Assembly (NCBI RefSeq): GCF_001425205.1
Contig: NZ_LMDW01000021.1
Coordinates: 41,336-105,335 of the forward strand
Direction of reading: 5' to 3'
Origin: Variovorax sp. Root411
Lineage (GTDB): Bacteria; Pseudomonadota; Gammaproteobacteria; Burkholderiales; Burkholderiaceae_C
Length of the DNA stretch: 64,000 nucleotides
Of the stretch, positions 1 to 8,894 are shown in pieces (position 1 is the first letter of the stretch; each line of letters begins with the position of its first letter). The notes beneath the pieces are model-generated. The model was not told the origin of the DNA, did no database searches, and saw only the letters and a program-made list of their open reading frames with translations. The position numbers and the translations under genes are program-made.

Positions 1-229
1 CGCCCCCCAGCCGGTCGTCGCGGCCGTGCAGCACGTCGGCAATCTCCGCACGGCTGCGTTCGACCAGCGCCAGCGTGTTGTCGCGCACGGGCACGCGTTC
101 CTGCAGCAGCGCAGGGGTGATGAGCGGGCGGACGGCGCCGATGCGCACGTCGTCGATGCGCGTGGTGTCGAGCGTGCTGTCGCGGGAGCCGATTTCGGCG
201 TCGTGGAGAGGATCGTCGAGGCGGGGCAT
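1..229 (-). CDS. aroG: 3-deoxy-7-phosphoheptulonate (DAHP) synthase, N-terminal part
   Basis: First enzyme of the shikimate pathway, condensing phosphoenolpyruvate with erythrose 4-phosphate; cytosolic. Only the first 76 codons are inside the window; the gene runs off the left edge. The visible residues match the N-terminus of class I (AroF/G/H) DAHP synthases: a short leader, then IDDVRIGAVRPLITPALLQE, then a helix of the A-x-V-E-R-S-R type, ending at GRDDRL just before the usual substrate-binding core. The start ATG is the complement of 227-229. Which of the AroF, AroG or AroH paralogues this is cannot be judged from the fragment. Confidence 0.8.
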   Translation of the reverse strand, partial: MPRLDDPLHDAEIGSRDSTLDTTRIDDVRIGAVRPLITPALLQERVPVRDNTLALVERSRAEIADVLHGRDDRLGG

Positions 230-307
230 GGTCGTGGCTGTGAATTCGAATGGAGCTTCTTCGATTGTCCTCTCGAAGGCACCCGCAGCCGCATCGAAGT
301 CCTCCCG

Positions 308-721
308 TCACATCGGCGGCATCTTGTCGAATTTGGGCAATGCCGGATCCAGAAAATCCCATTCATGCCCGCGCACGGCATACGTGACCGCTTGCGGCTT
401 GTACCGGCCGGGGTCGTCGAGGCTCGCGGCGTGCACGGTGAAGACACCGGGCATCGCCGCAAAGGTCATGTACACAGGCGACCCGCAGGCGGGGCAGAAG
501 GCCCGCGTCTTGACGTTGCCGCTGTCGCCGACCATATCCCACAGCGTGGCCGGGCCGCTGTGCTTCACCCCGTCGCGCGGGAAGGTGAGGTACGAGCCAT
601 GGCCGGTGCCGCTCTTGCGTTGGCAGTCGCGGCACTGGCAGTCGTTCTGGAAGACCGGCTCGGCCGAAATCTCGTAGCGGATTGCGCCGCACGCGCAACC
701 GCCGGTGTAGGCGTCGTTCAT
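308..721 (-). CDS. GFA (glutathione-dependent formaldehyde-activating) family protein
   Basis: A 137-residue zinc-binding protein of the GFA/CENP-V fold. It shows the family cysteines in order: CACG near residue 9, C-x-C-x2-C (CQCRDC) near residue 30 and CPACGSP near residue 77, followed by the usual VHAASLDDP segment. Family members were named for S-hydroxymethylglutathione formation, but most, including this one, have no proven substrate. The ATG at 721 is chosen because an AAGGA-type ribosome binding site precedes it, whereas a longer in-frame start at 844 has none and would cover the intergenic region. It is divergent from the MurA-like gene. Confidence 0.85.
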   Translation of the reverse strand: MNDAYTGGCACGAIRYEISAEPVFQNDCQCRDCQRKSGTGHGSYLTFPRDGVKHSGPATLWDMVGDSGNVKTRAFCPACGSPVYMTFAAMPGVFTVHAASLDDPGRYKPQAVTYAVRGHEWDFLDPALPKFDKMPPM

Positions 722-845
722 TTCTTTGTCCTTCGAGGTGTGTTTTCCAGCGGGTATGGCTGGATGCAGCCAATCTAGCCGGGCAGGCGTGCCGCGGGGG
801 AGTAACAAGTTCGTCGCGATTCGGTCCAGCAATTGGCTTTTCATT

Positions 846-864
846 CGAAGTTCTTACAACTTCG
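846..864. promoter_or_regulatory. Inverted repeat in the divergent GFA/MurA-like intergenic region
   Basis: CGAAGTT, 5-nt spacer, AACTTCG: a perfect 7-bp inverted repeat between two divergent genes. It could be an operator or a small hairpin. The rest of the 243-bp intergenic region shows nothing else I can name. Confidence 0.35.
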
Positions 865-964
865 GCGCCGTTCATGCTGCTTCAGACGGTAAAGTTATCG
901 CCTCCGGTTTCGGATCGTCCGCGGCCTCTTTTCCACCGCCTCCCGCTTTCCCGCTCGCTCCTCC

Positions 965-2266
965 ATGTCCAACCTCATCGTGCACGGCGGTACGCCGCTG
1001 CGTGGCCGCGTCACCCCCTCTGCCAACAAGAACGCCGTGCTGCCGGTGCTCTGTGCCACCTTGCTCACCTGGGAGCCCCTGCGCCTGCATGGCGTGCCCG
1101 ACATCACCGACGTGCGCAAGATCCTCGACATCTTCCGCACCCTGGGCAGCGACGTGCGCATGGACCACGACACCGGCACGCTCGAGCTGCACCACCGCGA
1201 GACCAGCTTCGACGCATCGCGCCACCGGCTGCCCGAGGAGATGCGCTCGTCGATCATGCTGGTGCCGCCGCTGCTGGCGCGCTTCGGCGTTGCGCGGCTC
1301 GAGGACAACGTCAAGGGCTGCACGCTCGGCGTGCGCGAGATCGATCCGCACGTGGAGGTGTTCCAGCGCTTCGGCGGCGAAGTGGAGCGCACCGAGGGCT
1401 CGCTGCTGGTGCGCAGCGCGGGCCGGCTCACGCCCACCGACCATTGGCTCGACTACGCCTCTGTCACGACCACCGAGAACTTCGTGCTGTGCGCCGCCGC
1501 GGCGGGCGGCACTTCGACGCTGACCAACGCCGCGTCGGAGCCGCACGTGCAGGAGTTCTGCCGCTTCATGACCCTGATCGGCGTACGCATCGAAGGCATG
1601 GGCACCTCGCGGCTCACTGTGCACGGCGGCGGCACGCTGAAGGGCGGGGAGTTCCGCTTCGACGAAGACTTCCACGAGATCACGACCTTCCTGGCGCTGG
1701 GCGCCATCACCGGCGGCGACGTGGTCGTGCGCAACAGCGCCCCCGAAAACTTTCCGCTGATCGACCGCACGTTCGCGAAGTTCGGCGTGCAGATCGTGCA
1801 TGAGGACGGCTGGTCGCGCGCCATCCGCAGCGGTCCGCTGAAGGTGCAGACGCCGTTCACGAGCAACGTGCTGACGAAGGTCGAGGCGGCGCCGTGGCCT
1901 TACTTTCCGGTCGACCTGCTGCCGATCTTCATCGCGCTGGGCGTCCGTGCGCAGGGCAATGCGATGTTCTGGAACAAGGTGTACGACGGGGCGCTGGGCT
2001 GGACGGGCGAGCTCTCGAAGTTCGGCGCGCACGTGTTCTCTTCGGACCCGCACCGGCTCATCACCTTCGGCGGCAATCCGCTGACGCCGGCCGTGGTCGA
2101 AAGCCCGTACATCATCCGCGTGGCGATCGCGCTGTTCATGGTGGCGGCGAGCATCGAAGGCCGCTCCGAGATCCGCAACGCCACGCCCATTCGCCGCGCG
2201 CATCCGCGCTTCGTGGAGAACCTGCGCAGCCTTGGCGTGCAGGTGGAGTGGACGAGCGAGGAGTGA
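965..2266 (+). CDS. MurA-like enolpyruvyl transferase (UDP-GlcNAc 1-carboxyvinyltransferase family)
   Basis: A 433-residue member of the EPSP synthase/MurA fold. MurA adds enolpyruvate to UDP-GlcNAc in the first committed step of peptidoglycan synthesis. Key residues are kept: K22-N23 in SANKNAVLP, the PEP-loop cysteine C119 in KGCTLG with the following Arg, and the FPVDLLP motif around the catalytic Asp. Other parts differ from housekeeping MurA: the PDRIETGTFL segment reads FDEDFHEITTFL, the FENRFMHV region is replaced by FWNKVYDG, and the C-terminal arginine region is altered. It stands alone rather than beside hisG, where Burkholderiales murA usually lies. I read it as a paralogue whose substrate may not be UDP-GlcNAc. 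Confidence 0.75.
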   Translation: MSNLIVHGGTPLRGRVTPSANKNAVLPVLCATLLTWEPLRLHGVPDITDVRKILDIFRTLGSDVRMDHDTGTLELHHRETSFDASRHRLPEEMRSSIMLVPPLLARFGVARLEDNVKGCTLGVREIDPHVEVFQRFGGEVERTEGSLLVRSAGRLTPTDHWLDYASVTTTENFVLCAAAAGGTSTLTNAASEPHVQEFCRFMTLIGVRIEGMGTSRLTVHGGGTLKGGEFRFDEDFHEITTFLALGAITGGDVVVRNSAPENFPLIDRTFAKFGVQIVHEDGWSRAIRSGPLKVQTPFTSNVLTKVEAAPWPYFPVDLLPIFIALGVRAQGNAMFWNKVYDGALGWTGELSKFGAHVFSSDPHRLITFGGNPLTPAVVESPYIIRVAIALFMVAASIEGRSEIRNATPIRRAHPRFVENLRSLGVQVEWTSEE

Positions 2267-2353
2267 GCTGATCCACGGGCGATGACCCTGCTGCGGGGGC
2301 AATTCCGCCTTGGCGGGAGAATTGGCGGCATCCGACACAAAAGGAGCGCCTTC

Positions 2354-3406
2354 ATGACCACGCTGCAGCAGATTCTCGGCACCGAACTCCCGTTGATCCA
2401 GGCCCCGATGGCGGGCATACAGGGCAGCGCGATGGCCATCGCGGTGAGCAACGCAGGGGGCCTCGGTTCGCTGCCTTGCGCCATGCTGAGCCCGGAGGCC
2501 ATGCGCAGCGAGCTCGCCGCGATCCGCGCCGGCACCGACAAGCCCTACAACGTCAACTTCTTCTGCCATACGCCGCCCGTGCCGAGCGCCGAGCGCGAGG
2601 CCGCGTGGCGCGCCGCACTGGCGCCTTACTACGCCGAGTTCGGCATCGATGCGGCCGGGATTCCGACCGGGCCCGGCCGCAACCCCTTCAGCGCCGAGGT
2701 GGCCGGGCTGCTGGCCGAATTCGCGCCGCCGGTGGTGAGTTTTCATTTCGGGCTGCCATCCGAGGCGCTGCTGGCGCAGGTGCACGGCTGGGGCGCGAAG
2801 GTGCTGGCCTCGGCCACAACGGTCGAAGAAGCGCTGTGGCTCGAAGCGCGCGGCGCGGACGCGGTCATTGCGCAGGGACTGGAGGCGGGCGGGCATCGCG
2901 GGCACTTTCTCTCGCACGACCTGACGCGGCAGCTCGGCACCTTCGCGCTGCTGCCGCAGGTGGTGCACGCGGTGAAGGTGCCGGTGATCGCGGCGGGCGG
3001 CATCGCGGATGCGGGCGGCGTGGCCGCGGCCATGGCGCTGGGCGCGGCGGGCGTGCAGGTGGGCACGGCCTACATGCTGACGCCCGAGGCGACGACCAGC
3101 GCGCTGCACCGCGAGGCGCTCAAGGGCAGGGCCGCGCGGCACACGGCGCTCACCAATCTCTTTACCGGCCGACCGGCCCGCGGCATCGTGAACCGCGTGA
3201 TGCGCGACCTGGGGCCCATCGGCGAGGCCGCGCCGGAGTTTCCGCTGGCCACCTCGGGCATTGCGCCGCTGCGGGCCAAGGCCGAAGCGCAGGGCAGCGG
3301 CGATTTCTCTCCGCTGTGGTCGGGGCAGAACGCGACCGGCTGCCGCGAGGTGCCAGCGGCCGAAGTTACCCGCGCGCTCGCGCAAGGCTTTCACGCAACC
3401 GTCTGA
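2354..3406 (+). CDS. NAD(P)H-dependent flavin oxidoreductase, nitronate monooxygenase family
   Basis: A 350-residue TIM-barrel FMN protein. It carries the family marks: QAPMAGIQG at the N-terminus, GSLPCAMLSPE, NVNFFCH, the QGLEAGGHRG loop with its active-site His, and the FMN-phosphate segment PVIAAGGIADAGG. Such enzymes oxidise alkyl nitronates such as propionate 3-nitronate, or act as enoyl reductases. The ATG at 2354 follows an AAGGAG site; an upstream in-frame ATG at 2282 lacks one. It ends 10 bp before the esterase gene, so the two are probably co-transcribed. Confidence 0.85.
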   Translation: MTTLQQILGTELPLIQAPMAGIQGSAMAIAVSNAGGLGSLPCAMLSPEAMRSELAAIRAGTDKPYNVNFFCHTPPVPSAEREAAWRAALAPYYAEFGIDAAGIPTGPGRNPFSAEVAGLLAEFAPPVVSFHFGLPSEALLAQVHGWGAKVLASATTVEEALWLEARGADAVIAQGLEAGGHRGHFLSHDLTRQLGTFALLPQVVHAVKVPVIAAGGIADAGGVAAAMALGAAGVQVGTAYMLTPEATTSALHREALKGRAARHTALTNLFTGRPARGIVNRVMRDLGPIGEAAPEFPLATSGIAPLRAKAEAQGSGDFSPLWSGQNATGCREVPAAEVTRALAQGFHATV

Positions 3407-3416
3407 AGATCCATCG

Positions 3417-4094
3417 ATGCCTCAACTCCACTTGCCCCTCAAATTCCTCGAACACGCGGCCCGGCCCGAGGTGCGTGAACCCTGGCTGCTGGTGCTGATG
3501 CACGGCGTGGGCAGCAACGAGCAGGACCTGTTCGGCCTTGCGCGGCTGATGCCGTCGCAGTTCCATGTGCTGAGCTTGCGCGCGCCGTATGTGCTGTCGC
3601 CTGGTGCCTACGCGTGGTTCGAGTTCCAGGTGCTGCCGAATGGCGAGCGGCAGATCAACGAAGAGCAGGAGCGCGAAAGCCGCTTCCTCGTCGGCGAGAT
3701 GATCGTCTCGGCCTCGCAGCAGCTCGGCGTGCCGGCCGAGCGCGTGGTGGTCGGCGGCTTCAGCCAGGGCGGCATCATGTCGCTGTCGCAGCTGCTGACC
3801 AAGCCGCAGAGCGTGCGTGCCGCGATGGTGTGGCACAGCCGGCTGCTCTCGCAGGTGGTGCCGCAGATCGCACCGCCGGAGGCCTTCGAGGGCAAGGCGT
3901 TGTGGGTGAGCCATGGCAGCGCCGACAACGTGATTCCGCCGAGCGCCGCGCAGGCCACGCGCGAGCTGGCGCGCGGCCTGCCGCTGGCGCTGTCGGGCTC
4001 GGACTTTCCTGGCGCGCACGAGATCCGACCGGCCGAGCTGCAGGGGTCGCTCGCCTGGCTGCAATCGCTGAGCGGGCCCGCCGACGCGGCCTGA
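3417..4094 (+). CDS. Alpha/beta-hydrolase, carboxylesterase/phospholipase (YpfH-like)
   Basis: A 225-residue serine hydrolase. The order is typical of the EstB/YpfH group: LMHGVGSNEQD oxyanion region near residue 28, nucleophile S116 in GGFSQGG, acid D170 in SHGSADNVIP and histidine H201 in PGAHEI. No signal peptide is seen, so it is probably cytosolic. It starts 10 bp after the flavin oxidoreductase gene, suggesting one transcript. The natural substrate is unknown; short-chain esters are usual for the family. Confidence 0.85.
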   Translation: MPQLHLPLKFLEHAARPEVREPWLLVLMHGVGSNEQDLFGLARLMPSQFHVLSLRAPYVLSPGAYAWFEFQVLPNGERQINEEQERESRFLVGEMIVSASQQLGVPAERVVVGGFSQGGIMSLSQLLTKPQSVRAAMVWHSRLLSQVVPQIAPPEAFEGKALWVSHGSADNVIPPSAAQATRELARGLPLALSGSDFPGAHEIRPAELQGSLAWLQSLSGPADAA

Positions 4095-4224
4095 TCGCGC
4101 GGCTTGCAAGGCACGGGGCGACACAGGGCGTTACGCGGCCGTGGTGCCATGGAGCGCCGATTGGTGCAACATGACCGGTCTCTCCGCATCACACACACAG
4201 CCTTAGCAGAAGGAAAGTGCCGCC

Positions 4225-5145
4225 ATGTCCGAACGAGATACCCCCGGCTCCGGGGACGATTCCCCCGAATTCCGGCCACGCCGCGAAATGCCCATAGGCG
4301 CCATCGTCGCCTTCATGCTGGTGTTGCTCGGGACGGCCTTCCTCGGCTGGCGCTGGTACCAGCAGCAGCAACAACCACCCGAGGCTCCTCCCGTGGCCGC
4401 GGCACCGAACGACGGGCTCGCGCCCGCACCAGCGCCCATGCCTGCGCCAGAGTCCCTGGAACCGCGCAACCCCATCGATGCGATCGCGGTGCCCGACACG
4501 GGGCTGCCCACCATCACCGATTCCGATACGCGCGTGATGAAGGCGCTGGTCGACTTGCTCGGCAGCAAGAACGTGGCCGACTTCCTGCGGTTCGACGGCG
4601 TCGTGCGCCGCTTCGTGGCGACGGTCGACAACCTCGCGCGCGAGCAGGCGCCCGCGAGCGCATGGCCGGTGCAGCCGGCCAAGCAGCGCTTCATCACCGC
4701 AGGGCAGGGCGAGAAACAGGTCATCGCTCCCAACAATGCCGCGCGCTACAACGCCGTCGTCCTGTTTGCCGAATCGGTCGATCCGGCGAAGGCGGCCAAG
4801 ACGTATGCCCGGCTCTACCCGCTGTTCCAGCAAGCCTATGAAGAACTCGGCTATCCGGGGCGCTACTTCAACGACCGGCTCATTGCCGTGATCGACCACC
4901 TGCTGCAGGCGCCGGAGCCCGCCGGCCCGGTGCAGGTGCGGCTGGTCGAGGTGAAGGGCAACGTTCCCTCGCAGCGGCCCTGGGTGCGCTACGAATACGC
5001 CGATCCGCAGCTCGAGGCGCTCTCTTCCGGCCAGAAGATCATGGTGCGCGTGGGGCTCGAGAACGAACGCAGGCTGAAGGCCAGTCTGCGCGGTTTTCGC
5101 GAGCAGATCGCCACGGCCGGCCTGGCGAAAAAGAAGCAGCCCTGA
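4225..5145 (+). CDS. DUF3014 domain-containing membrane-anchored protein
   Basis: A 306-residue protein with a short cytoplasmic head, one transmembrane helix at about residues 23-42, a run of five glutamines, a Pro/Ala-rich linker to about residue 80 and then a globular periplasmic part. The globular part (SRDTRVMKALVDLLG-like start, FLRFDGVVRRFVATVDNLAR, LFAESVDPAKAAKTYARLYP) fits DUF3014. No enzymatic motif is visible and the function is unknown. The ATG lies after an AAGGAAAG stretch. Confidence 0.75.
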   Translation: MSERDTPGSGDDSPEFRPRREMPIGAIVAFMLVLLGTAFLGWRWYQQQQQPPEAPPVAAAPNDGLAPAPAPMPAPESLEPRNPIDAIAVPDTGLPTITDSDTRVMKALVDLLGSKNVADFLRFDGVVRRFVATVDNLAREQAPASAWPVQPAKQRFITAGQGEKQVIAPNNAARYNAVVLFAESVDPAKAAKTYARLYPLFQQAYEELGYPGRYFNDRLIAVIDHLLQAPEPAGPVQVRLVEVKGNVPSQRPWVRYEYADPQLEALSSGQKIMVRVGLENERRLKASLRGFREQIATAGLAKKKQP

Positions 5146-5240
5146 CGCGCCCGGCGCGCCGTGTAGGCGCGGACCGATTGCATGCCGCGCGGATGCCGCA
5201 GATGATTTGTCCCCAAGACCAAGATCTCGAGGACAAACGT

Positions 5241-5489
5241 ATGAACCCGATGAGCGTCGACCTCTACCAGAGTGCTACCGATCCGGAGAAATTCCTCGCG
5301 CTTCCCGCGGGCACCGATCCTGCCGAACTCATGGGCCCGATGACCTTCGACCAGGACTACGCGCAGGTCAAGCGATACCAGGAGGCATTCCAGTTCAATC
5401 CGTCCGAGGCTTATGCGGGCGTCAATGCCGCAAAGATCGCCGCGGACATCCTGACCGTGAAGTGGGCGACCTATCGCCGCGAATCCTGA
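5241..5489 (+). CDS. Small conserved-looking hypothetical protein
   Basis: 82 residues, charged and soluble, no signal peptide or membrane segment. The ATG at 5241 comes after GAGGACAAACGT. The sequence (start MNPMSVDLYQSATDPEKFLA) has balanced coding composition and normal third-position GC, so it looks real. I do not recognise its family. It is convergent with gcvP, with 19 bp between the stops. Confidence 0.6.
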   Translation: MNPMSVDLYQSATDPEKFLALPAGTDPAELMGPMTFDQDYAQVKRYQEAFQFNPSEAYAGVNAAKIAADILTVKWATYRRES

Positions 5490-5508
5490 GCGCGCCTTTC
5501 CAGCCTTC

Positions 5509-8418
5509 TCAGGCCTCTTCGGTTTCCTGGTAGTCGCCCACCGGCACGCAGCTGCAGAACAGGTTGCGGTCGCCGTACACGTTGTCGACGCGGCCGATCG
5601 GCGGCCAGTACTTGGCCTGCTTGAGTTCGGCCAGCGGGAACGCGCCGAGTTCGCGCGAGTACGGGTGGCTCCACTCGCTGCCGAGCAGGCTCGCGGCGGT
5701 GTGCGGCGCGTGCTTGAGCGGGTTGTCGTCCTTCGGCCAGACGCCTTCCTCAATGCGGCGGATCTCGCCGCGAATGGCGATCATCGCGTCGATGAAGCGG
5801 TCGAGCTCGGCCAGCGGCTCGCTCTCGGTCGGCTCGACCATCAGCGTGCCGGGCACGGGGAAGCTGAGCGTGGGCGCGTGGAAGCCGTAGTCGATCAGGC
5901 GCTTGGCCACGTCCTCGGCGGTAACGCCGCTGGTGTCCTTGAGCGGGCGCAGGTCGAGAATGCATTCGTGTGCGACGTGGCCGTTGGGGCTTGCGTACAG
6001 CGTGGGGTAGTGGTCCTTGAGTCGCGCGCTGATGTAGTTGGCGCTCAGGATTGCCGTCTCGGTCGCGGCCTGCAGGCCCTTCGCGCCCATCATGCGGCAG
6101 TACATCCAGCTGATCGGCAGCACCGCCGCATTGCCGAGCGGTGCTGCGGAAACCGCACCGACGCCGTTCGATGCGACGCCGGCCGTCGCATGGCCCGGCA
6201 GGTACGGCACGAGGTCTTCCACCACGCAGACCGGGCCCACGCCCGGGCCGCCGCCGCCGTGCGGAATGCAGAAGGTCTTGTGCAGGTTCAGGTGGCTCAC
6301 GTCGCCGCCGAACTCGCCCGGCGCGGCCACGCCGACCAGTGCGTTCATGTTGGCGCCGTCCACGTACACGCGCCCGCCGTGCTCGTGCACGAGCTCGCAC
6401 AGCTCCTTCACGCGCGTTTCGAACACGCCGTGCGTGCTCGGGTAGGTGATCATCACGGCGGCGAGGTGGGCGCTGTGCTTCTCGCAGGCGCGCTTCAGGT
6501 CGTCCATATCGACGTTGCCCTGCGCGTCGCAGGCCGTCACCACCACCTGCAGGCCCACCATCTGCGCGCTGGCCGGGTTGGTGCCGTGCGCCGACGACGG
6601 AATCAGGCAGATATTGCGGTGGCCCTGGCCCTTGGCCTCATGGAAGGACTTGATGGCCAGCAGGCCTGCGTACTCGCCCTGCGAGCCGGCGTTGGGCTGC
6701 AGGCTGATGCCCGCGTACCCGGTGGCCTCGCAGAGCCAGGCGCGCAGCTGCGCGTCGAGCTGGGCGTAGCCCACCAGCTGCTCGGCGGGCGCGAAGGGAT
6801 GGATGTTCGCGAACTCGGGCCAGGTGATGGGGATCATCTCGCTGGTCGCGTTGAGCTTCATCGTGCAGCTGCCCAGCGGGATCATGCTGCGGTCGAGCGC
6901 GAGGTCCTTGTCCGAGAGGCTGCGGATGTAGCGCAGCATCGCAGTCTCGCTCTTGTGGGTGTTGAACACCGGGTGCGTGAGAAAGGCGCTGGTGCGGCGC
7001 AGGTCTTCGGGAATGAGCGGCGCGGTGTTGGCGGCCAGGTCGTCGAAGCGCGGCATCGGGGTGCCGGCGGGCACGAACAGCGCCCAGAGTGTCTCGATGT
7101 CGGCGCGCGTGGTGGTCTCGTCGAGCGAGATGCCCAGGTGCTGCTGCAGGCGCTGGCGCAGGTTGACGCCGCCCGCCTGTGCGCGCTCGATGATCGCGGC
7201 CGTGTCGTCGCCGGTGCGGATGGTCAGCGAGTCGAAGGCCGTGGTGTTGACCGGCTCGCGGCCCATCTGCGACAGGCCCCGGGCGAGGATGGCAGTGAGC
7301 GCCGCCACGCGCTGCGCGATGCGCGTGAGCCCGTCGGGCCCGTGGTACACGGCGTACATGCTGGCCACCACGGCCGGCAGCACCTGCGCGGTACAGATGT
7401 TGGAGGTGGCTTTCTCGCGGCGGATGTGCTGCTCGCGCGTCTGCAGCGCGAGTCGGTACGCGGGCTGGCCGTGCGTGTCGACGCTCACGCCGACCAAGCG
7501 GCCCGGCAGCGAGCGCTTGAACGAATCGCGGCAGGCCAGGTAGGCGGCGTGCGGGCCGCCGTTGCACAGCGGCATGCCGAAGCGCTGCGTGGTGCCGCAG
7601 ACGATGTCGGCGTCGAACTCGCCGGGCGCGACCAGCAGCGTCAGCGCCAGCAGGTCGGCTGCGACGATGAGGGCGGCGTCGCACTGGTGCGCGTGGCCCG
7701 CGAGCGGGCGCAGGTCGTGCACGTGGCCGGTGGTGGCCGGGTATTGCGCAAGGACGCCGAAGAACTCGCCGCTCACCATCAGCAGCGGCAGCGTTTCCGA
7801 CACGGTGCTCACCTTGACCTCGATGCCCAGCGGCGCGGCGCGTGTCCTGATGACTTCGATGGTCTGCGGATGGCAGTCGCCCGATACCAGGAACACGTTG
7901 CTCTTGCTCTTGACGCTGCGCTTGGCGAGCGTCATGGCCTCTGCCGCGGCCGTGGCTTCGTCGAGCATCGACGCGTTGGCGATGGCCATGCCCGTGAGGT
8001 CGCACACCATCGTCTGGAAGTTGAGCAGGGCTTCCATGCGGCCCTGCGAAATCTCGGCCTGGTAGGGCGTGTAGGCGGTGTACCAGGCGGGATTTTCCAG
8101 CACGTTGCGCAGGATGACGCCCGGCGTGTGCGTGCCGTAGTAGCCCTGGCCGATGAAGTTGCGGAACACCTTGTTCTTCGACGCCATCACCTTCAGCTCG
8201 GCCAGCGCATCGGCTTCGGTCGCCGGGGCGGGCAACCGCATCGGCTTTGCGCGGCGAATGGCCGGGGGCACGATGCCGTCGATGAGCTCAGCCCGCGTCT
8301 CCGAGCCGATCACCGGCAGCATGCGCGCCTCGTCCGCCGCATCGATGCCGATGTGGCGGGCGAGGAATTCTTCGGCGTTCTCCAGGTCTTGCAAAGAGGG
8401 AAGGGCGGGAATCGGCAT
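5509..8418 (-). CDS. gcvP: Glycine dehydrogenase (aminomethyl-transferring), P protein
   Basis: PLP-dependent P protein of the glycine cleavage system: decarboxylates glycine and passes the aminomethyl group to the lipoyl arm of GcvH. At 969 residues it is the full single-chain (alpha-beta fused) form. The two halves show the usual GQGYYGTHTP region in the N-terminal half and, in the C-terminal half, the PLP-lysine motif NLHKTFCIPHGGGGPG. The start MPIPALPSLQDLE leads into the ARHIG motif. It is the last gene of gcvT-gcvH-gcvP, 51 bp after gcvH. Control by glycine would be expected, but the riboswitch is displaced (see the mobile element). Confidence 0.97.
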   Translation of the reverse strand: MPIPALPSLQDLENAEEFLARHIGIDAADEARMLPVIGSETRAELIDGIVPPAIRRAKPMRLPAPATEADALAELKVMASKNKVFRNFIGQGYYGTHTPGVILRNVLENPAWYTAYTPYQAEISQGRMEALLNFQTMVCDLTGMAIANASMLDEATAAAEAMTLAKRSVKSKSNVFLVSGDCHPQTIEVIRTRAAPLGIEVKVSTVSETLPLLMVSGEFFGVLAQYPATTGHVHDLRPLAGHAHQCDAALIVAADLLALTLLVAPGEFDADIVCGTTQRFGMPLCNGGPHAAYLACRDSFKRSLPGRLVGVSVDTHGQPAYRLALQTREQHIRREKATSNICTAQVLPAVVASMYAVYHGPDGLTRIAQRVAALTAILARGLSQMGREPVNTTAFDSLTIRTGDDTAAIIERAQAGGVNLRQRLQQHLGISLDETTTRADIETLWALFVPAGTPMPRFDDLAANTAPLIPEDLRRTSAFLTHPVFNTHKSETAMLRYIRSLSDKDLALDRSMIPLGSCTMKLNATSEMIPITWPEFANIHPFAPAEQLVGYAQLDAQLRAWLCEATGYAGISLQPNAGSQGEYAGLLAIKSFHEAKGQGHRNICLIPSSAHGTNPASAQMVGLQVVVTACDAQGNVDMDDLKRACEKHSAHLAAVMITYPSTHGVFETRVKELCELVHEHGGRVYVDGANMNALVGVAAPGEFGGDVSHLNLHKTFCIPHGGGGPGVGPVCVVEDLVPYLPGHATAGVASNGVGAVSAAPLGNAAVLPISWMYCRMMGAKGLQAATETAILSANYISARLKDHYPTLYASPNGHVAHECILDLRPLKDTSGVTAEDVAKRLIDYGFHAPTLSFPVPGTLMVEPTESEPLAELDRFIDAMIAIRGEIRRIEEGVWPKDDNPLKHAPHTAASLLGSEWSHPYSRELGAFPLAELKQAKYWPPIGRVDNVYGDRNLFCSCVPVGDYQETEEA

Positions 8419-8469
8419 GGCGGTGAAGGCTCGGGGAGGAAGGGGATGCGGCGTGGGTGAATCAGCGGA

Positions 8470-8841
8470 TCAGGATTCGGCGGCGAACTTGTCGTAGGTG
8501 GCGGAATCGAGCAGCGCGTCGAGTTGTGTGGGGTCGCTCAGCTTGACCTTGAAGAACCAGCCAGTGCCTAGCGGGTCGGTGTTGGCGAGCGAGGGGTCGG
8601 CGCGCAGGGCTTCGTTCACTTCGGTGATCTCGCCCGACACGGGCATGAACACGTCGGCTGCGGCCTTGACCGATTCGACGACACCGGCGACATCGCCTTG
8701 CGCAAAGCCCTTGCCGACTTCGGGCAGGTCGACGAACACCACGTCGCCCAGCGCGTCCTGCGCATGCACGGTGATGCCGACGGTGGCCGCGCCGCCTTCG
8801 GCCGAGACCCATTCATGGTCCTTGGTGTACTTGATGCTCAT
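8470..8841 (-). CDS. gcvH: Glycine cleavage system H protein
   Basis: A 123-residue lipoyl carrier shuttling the aminomethyl group between GcvP and GcvT. The lipoylated lysine is K59 in the motif VVESVKAAADVFMPVSGE. The N-terminus KYTKDHEWV and the C-terminal GTGWFFKVK are typical. The ATG at 8841 has GAGGAG upstream. It lies 53 bp after gcvT and 51 bp before gcvP in the same operon. Confidence 0.97.
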   Translation of the reverse strand: MSIKYTKDHEWVSAEGGAATVGITVHAQDALGDVVFVDLPEVGKGFAQGDVAGVVESVKAAADVFMPVSGEITEVNEALRADPSLANTDPLGTGWFFKVKLSDPTQLDALLDSATYDKFAAES

Positions 8842-8894
8842 GGTGGAAAACTCCTCGTGGAAAAAATGAATCGGGGTGCCGAGCCTAGCCGCGG

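Noticed and set aside
5665..8460. 931-codon open frame opposite gcvP
   Set aside because: Antisense shadow; the composition is dominated by Arg/Ala/His/Val and there is no known domain, while gcvP on the other strand is unmistakable.
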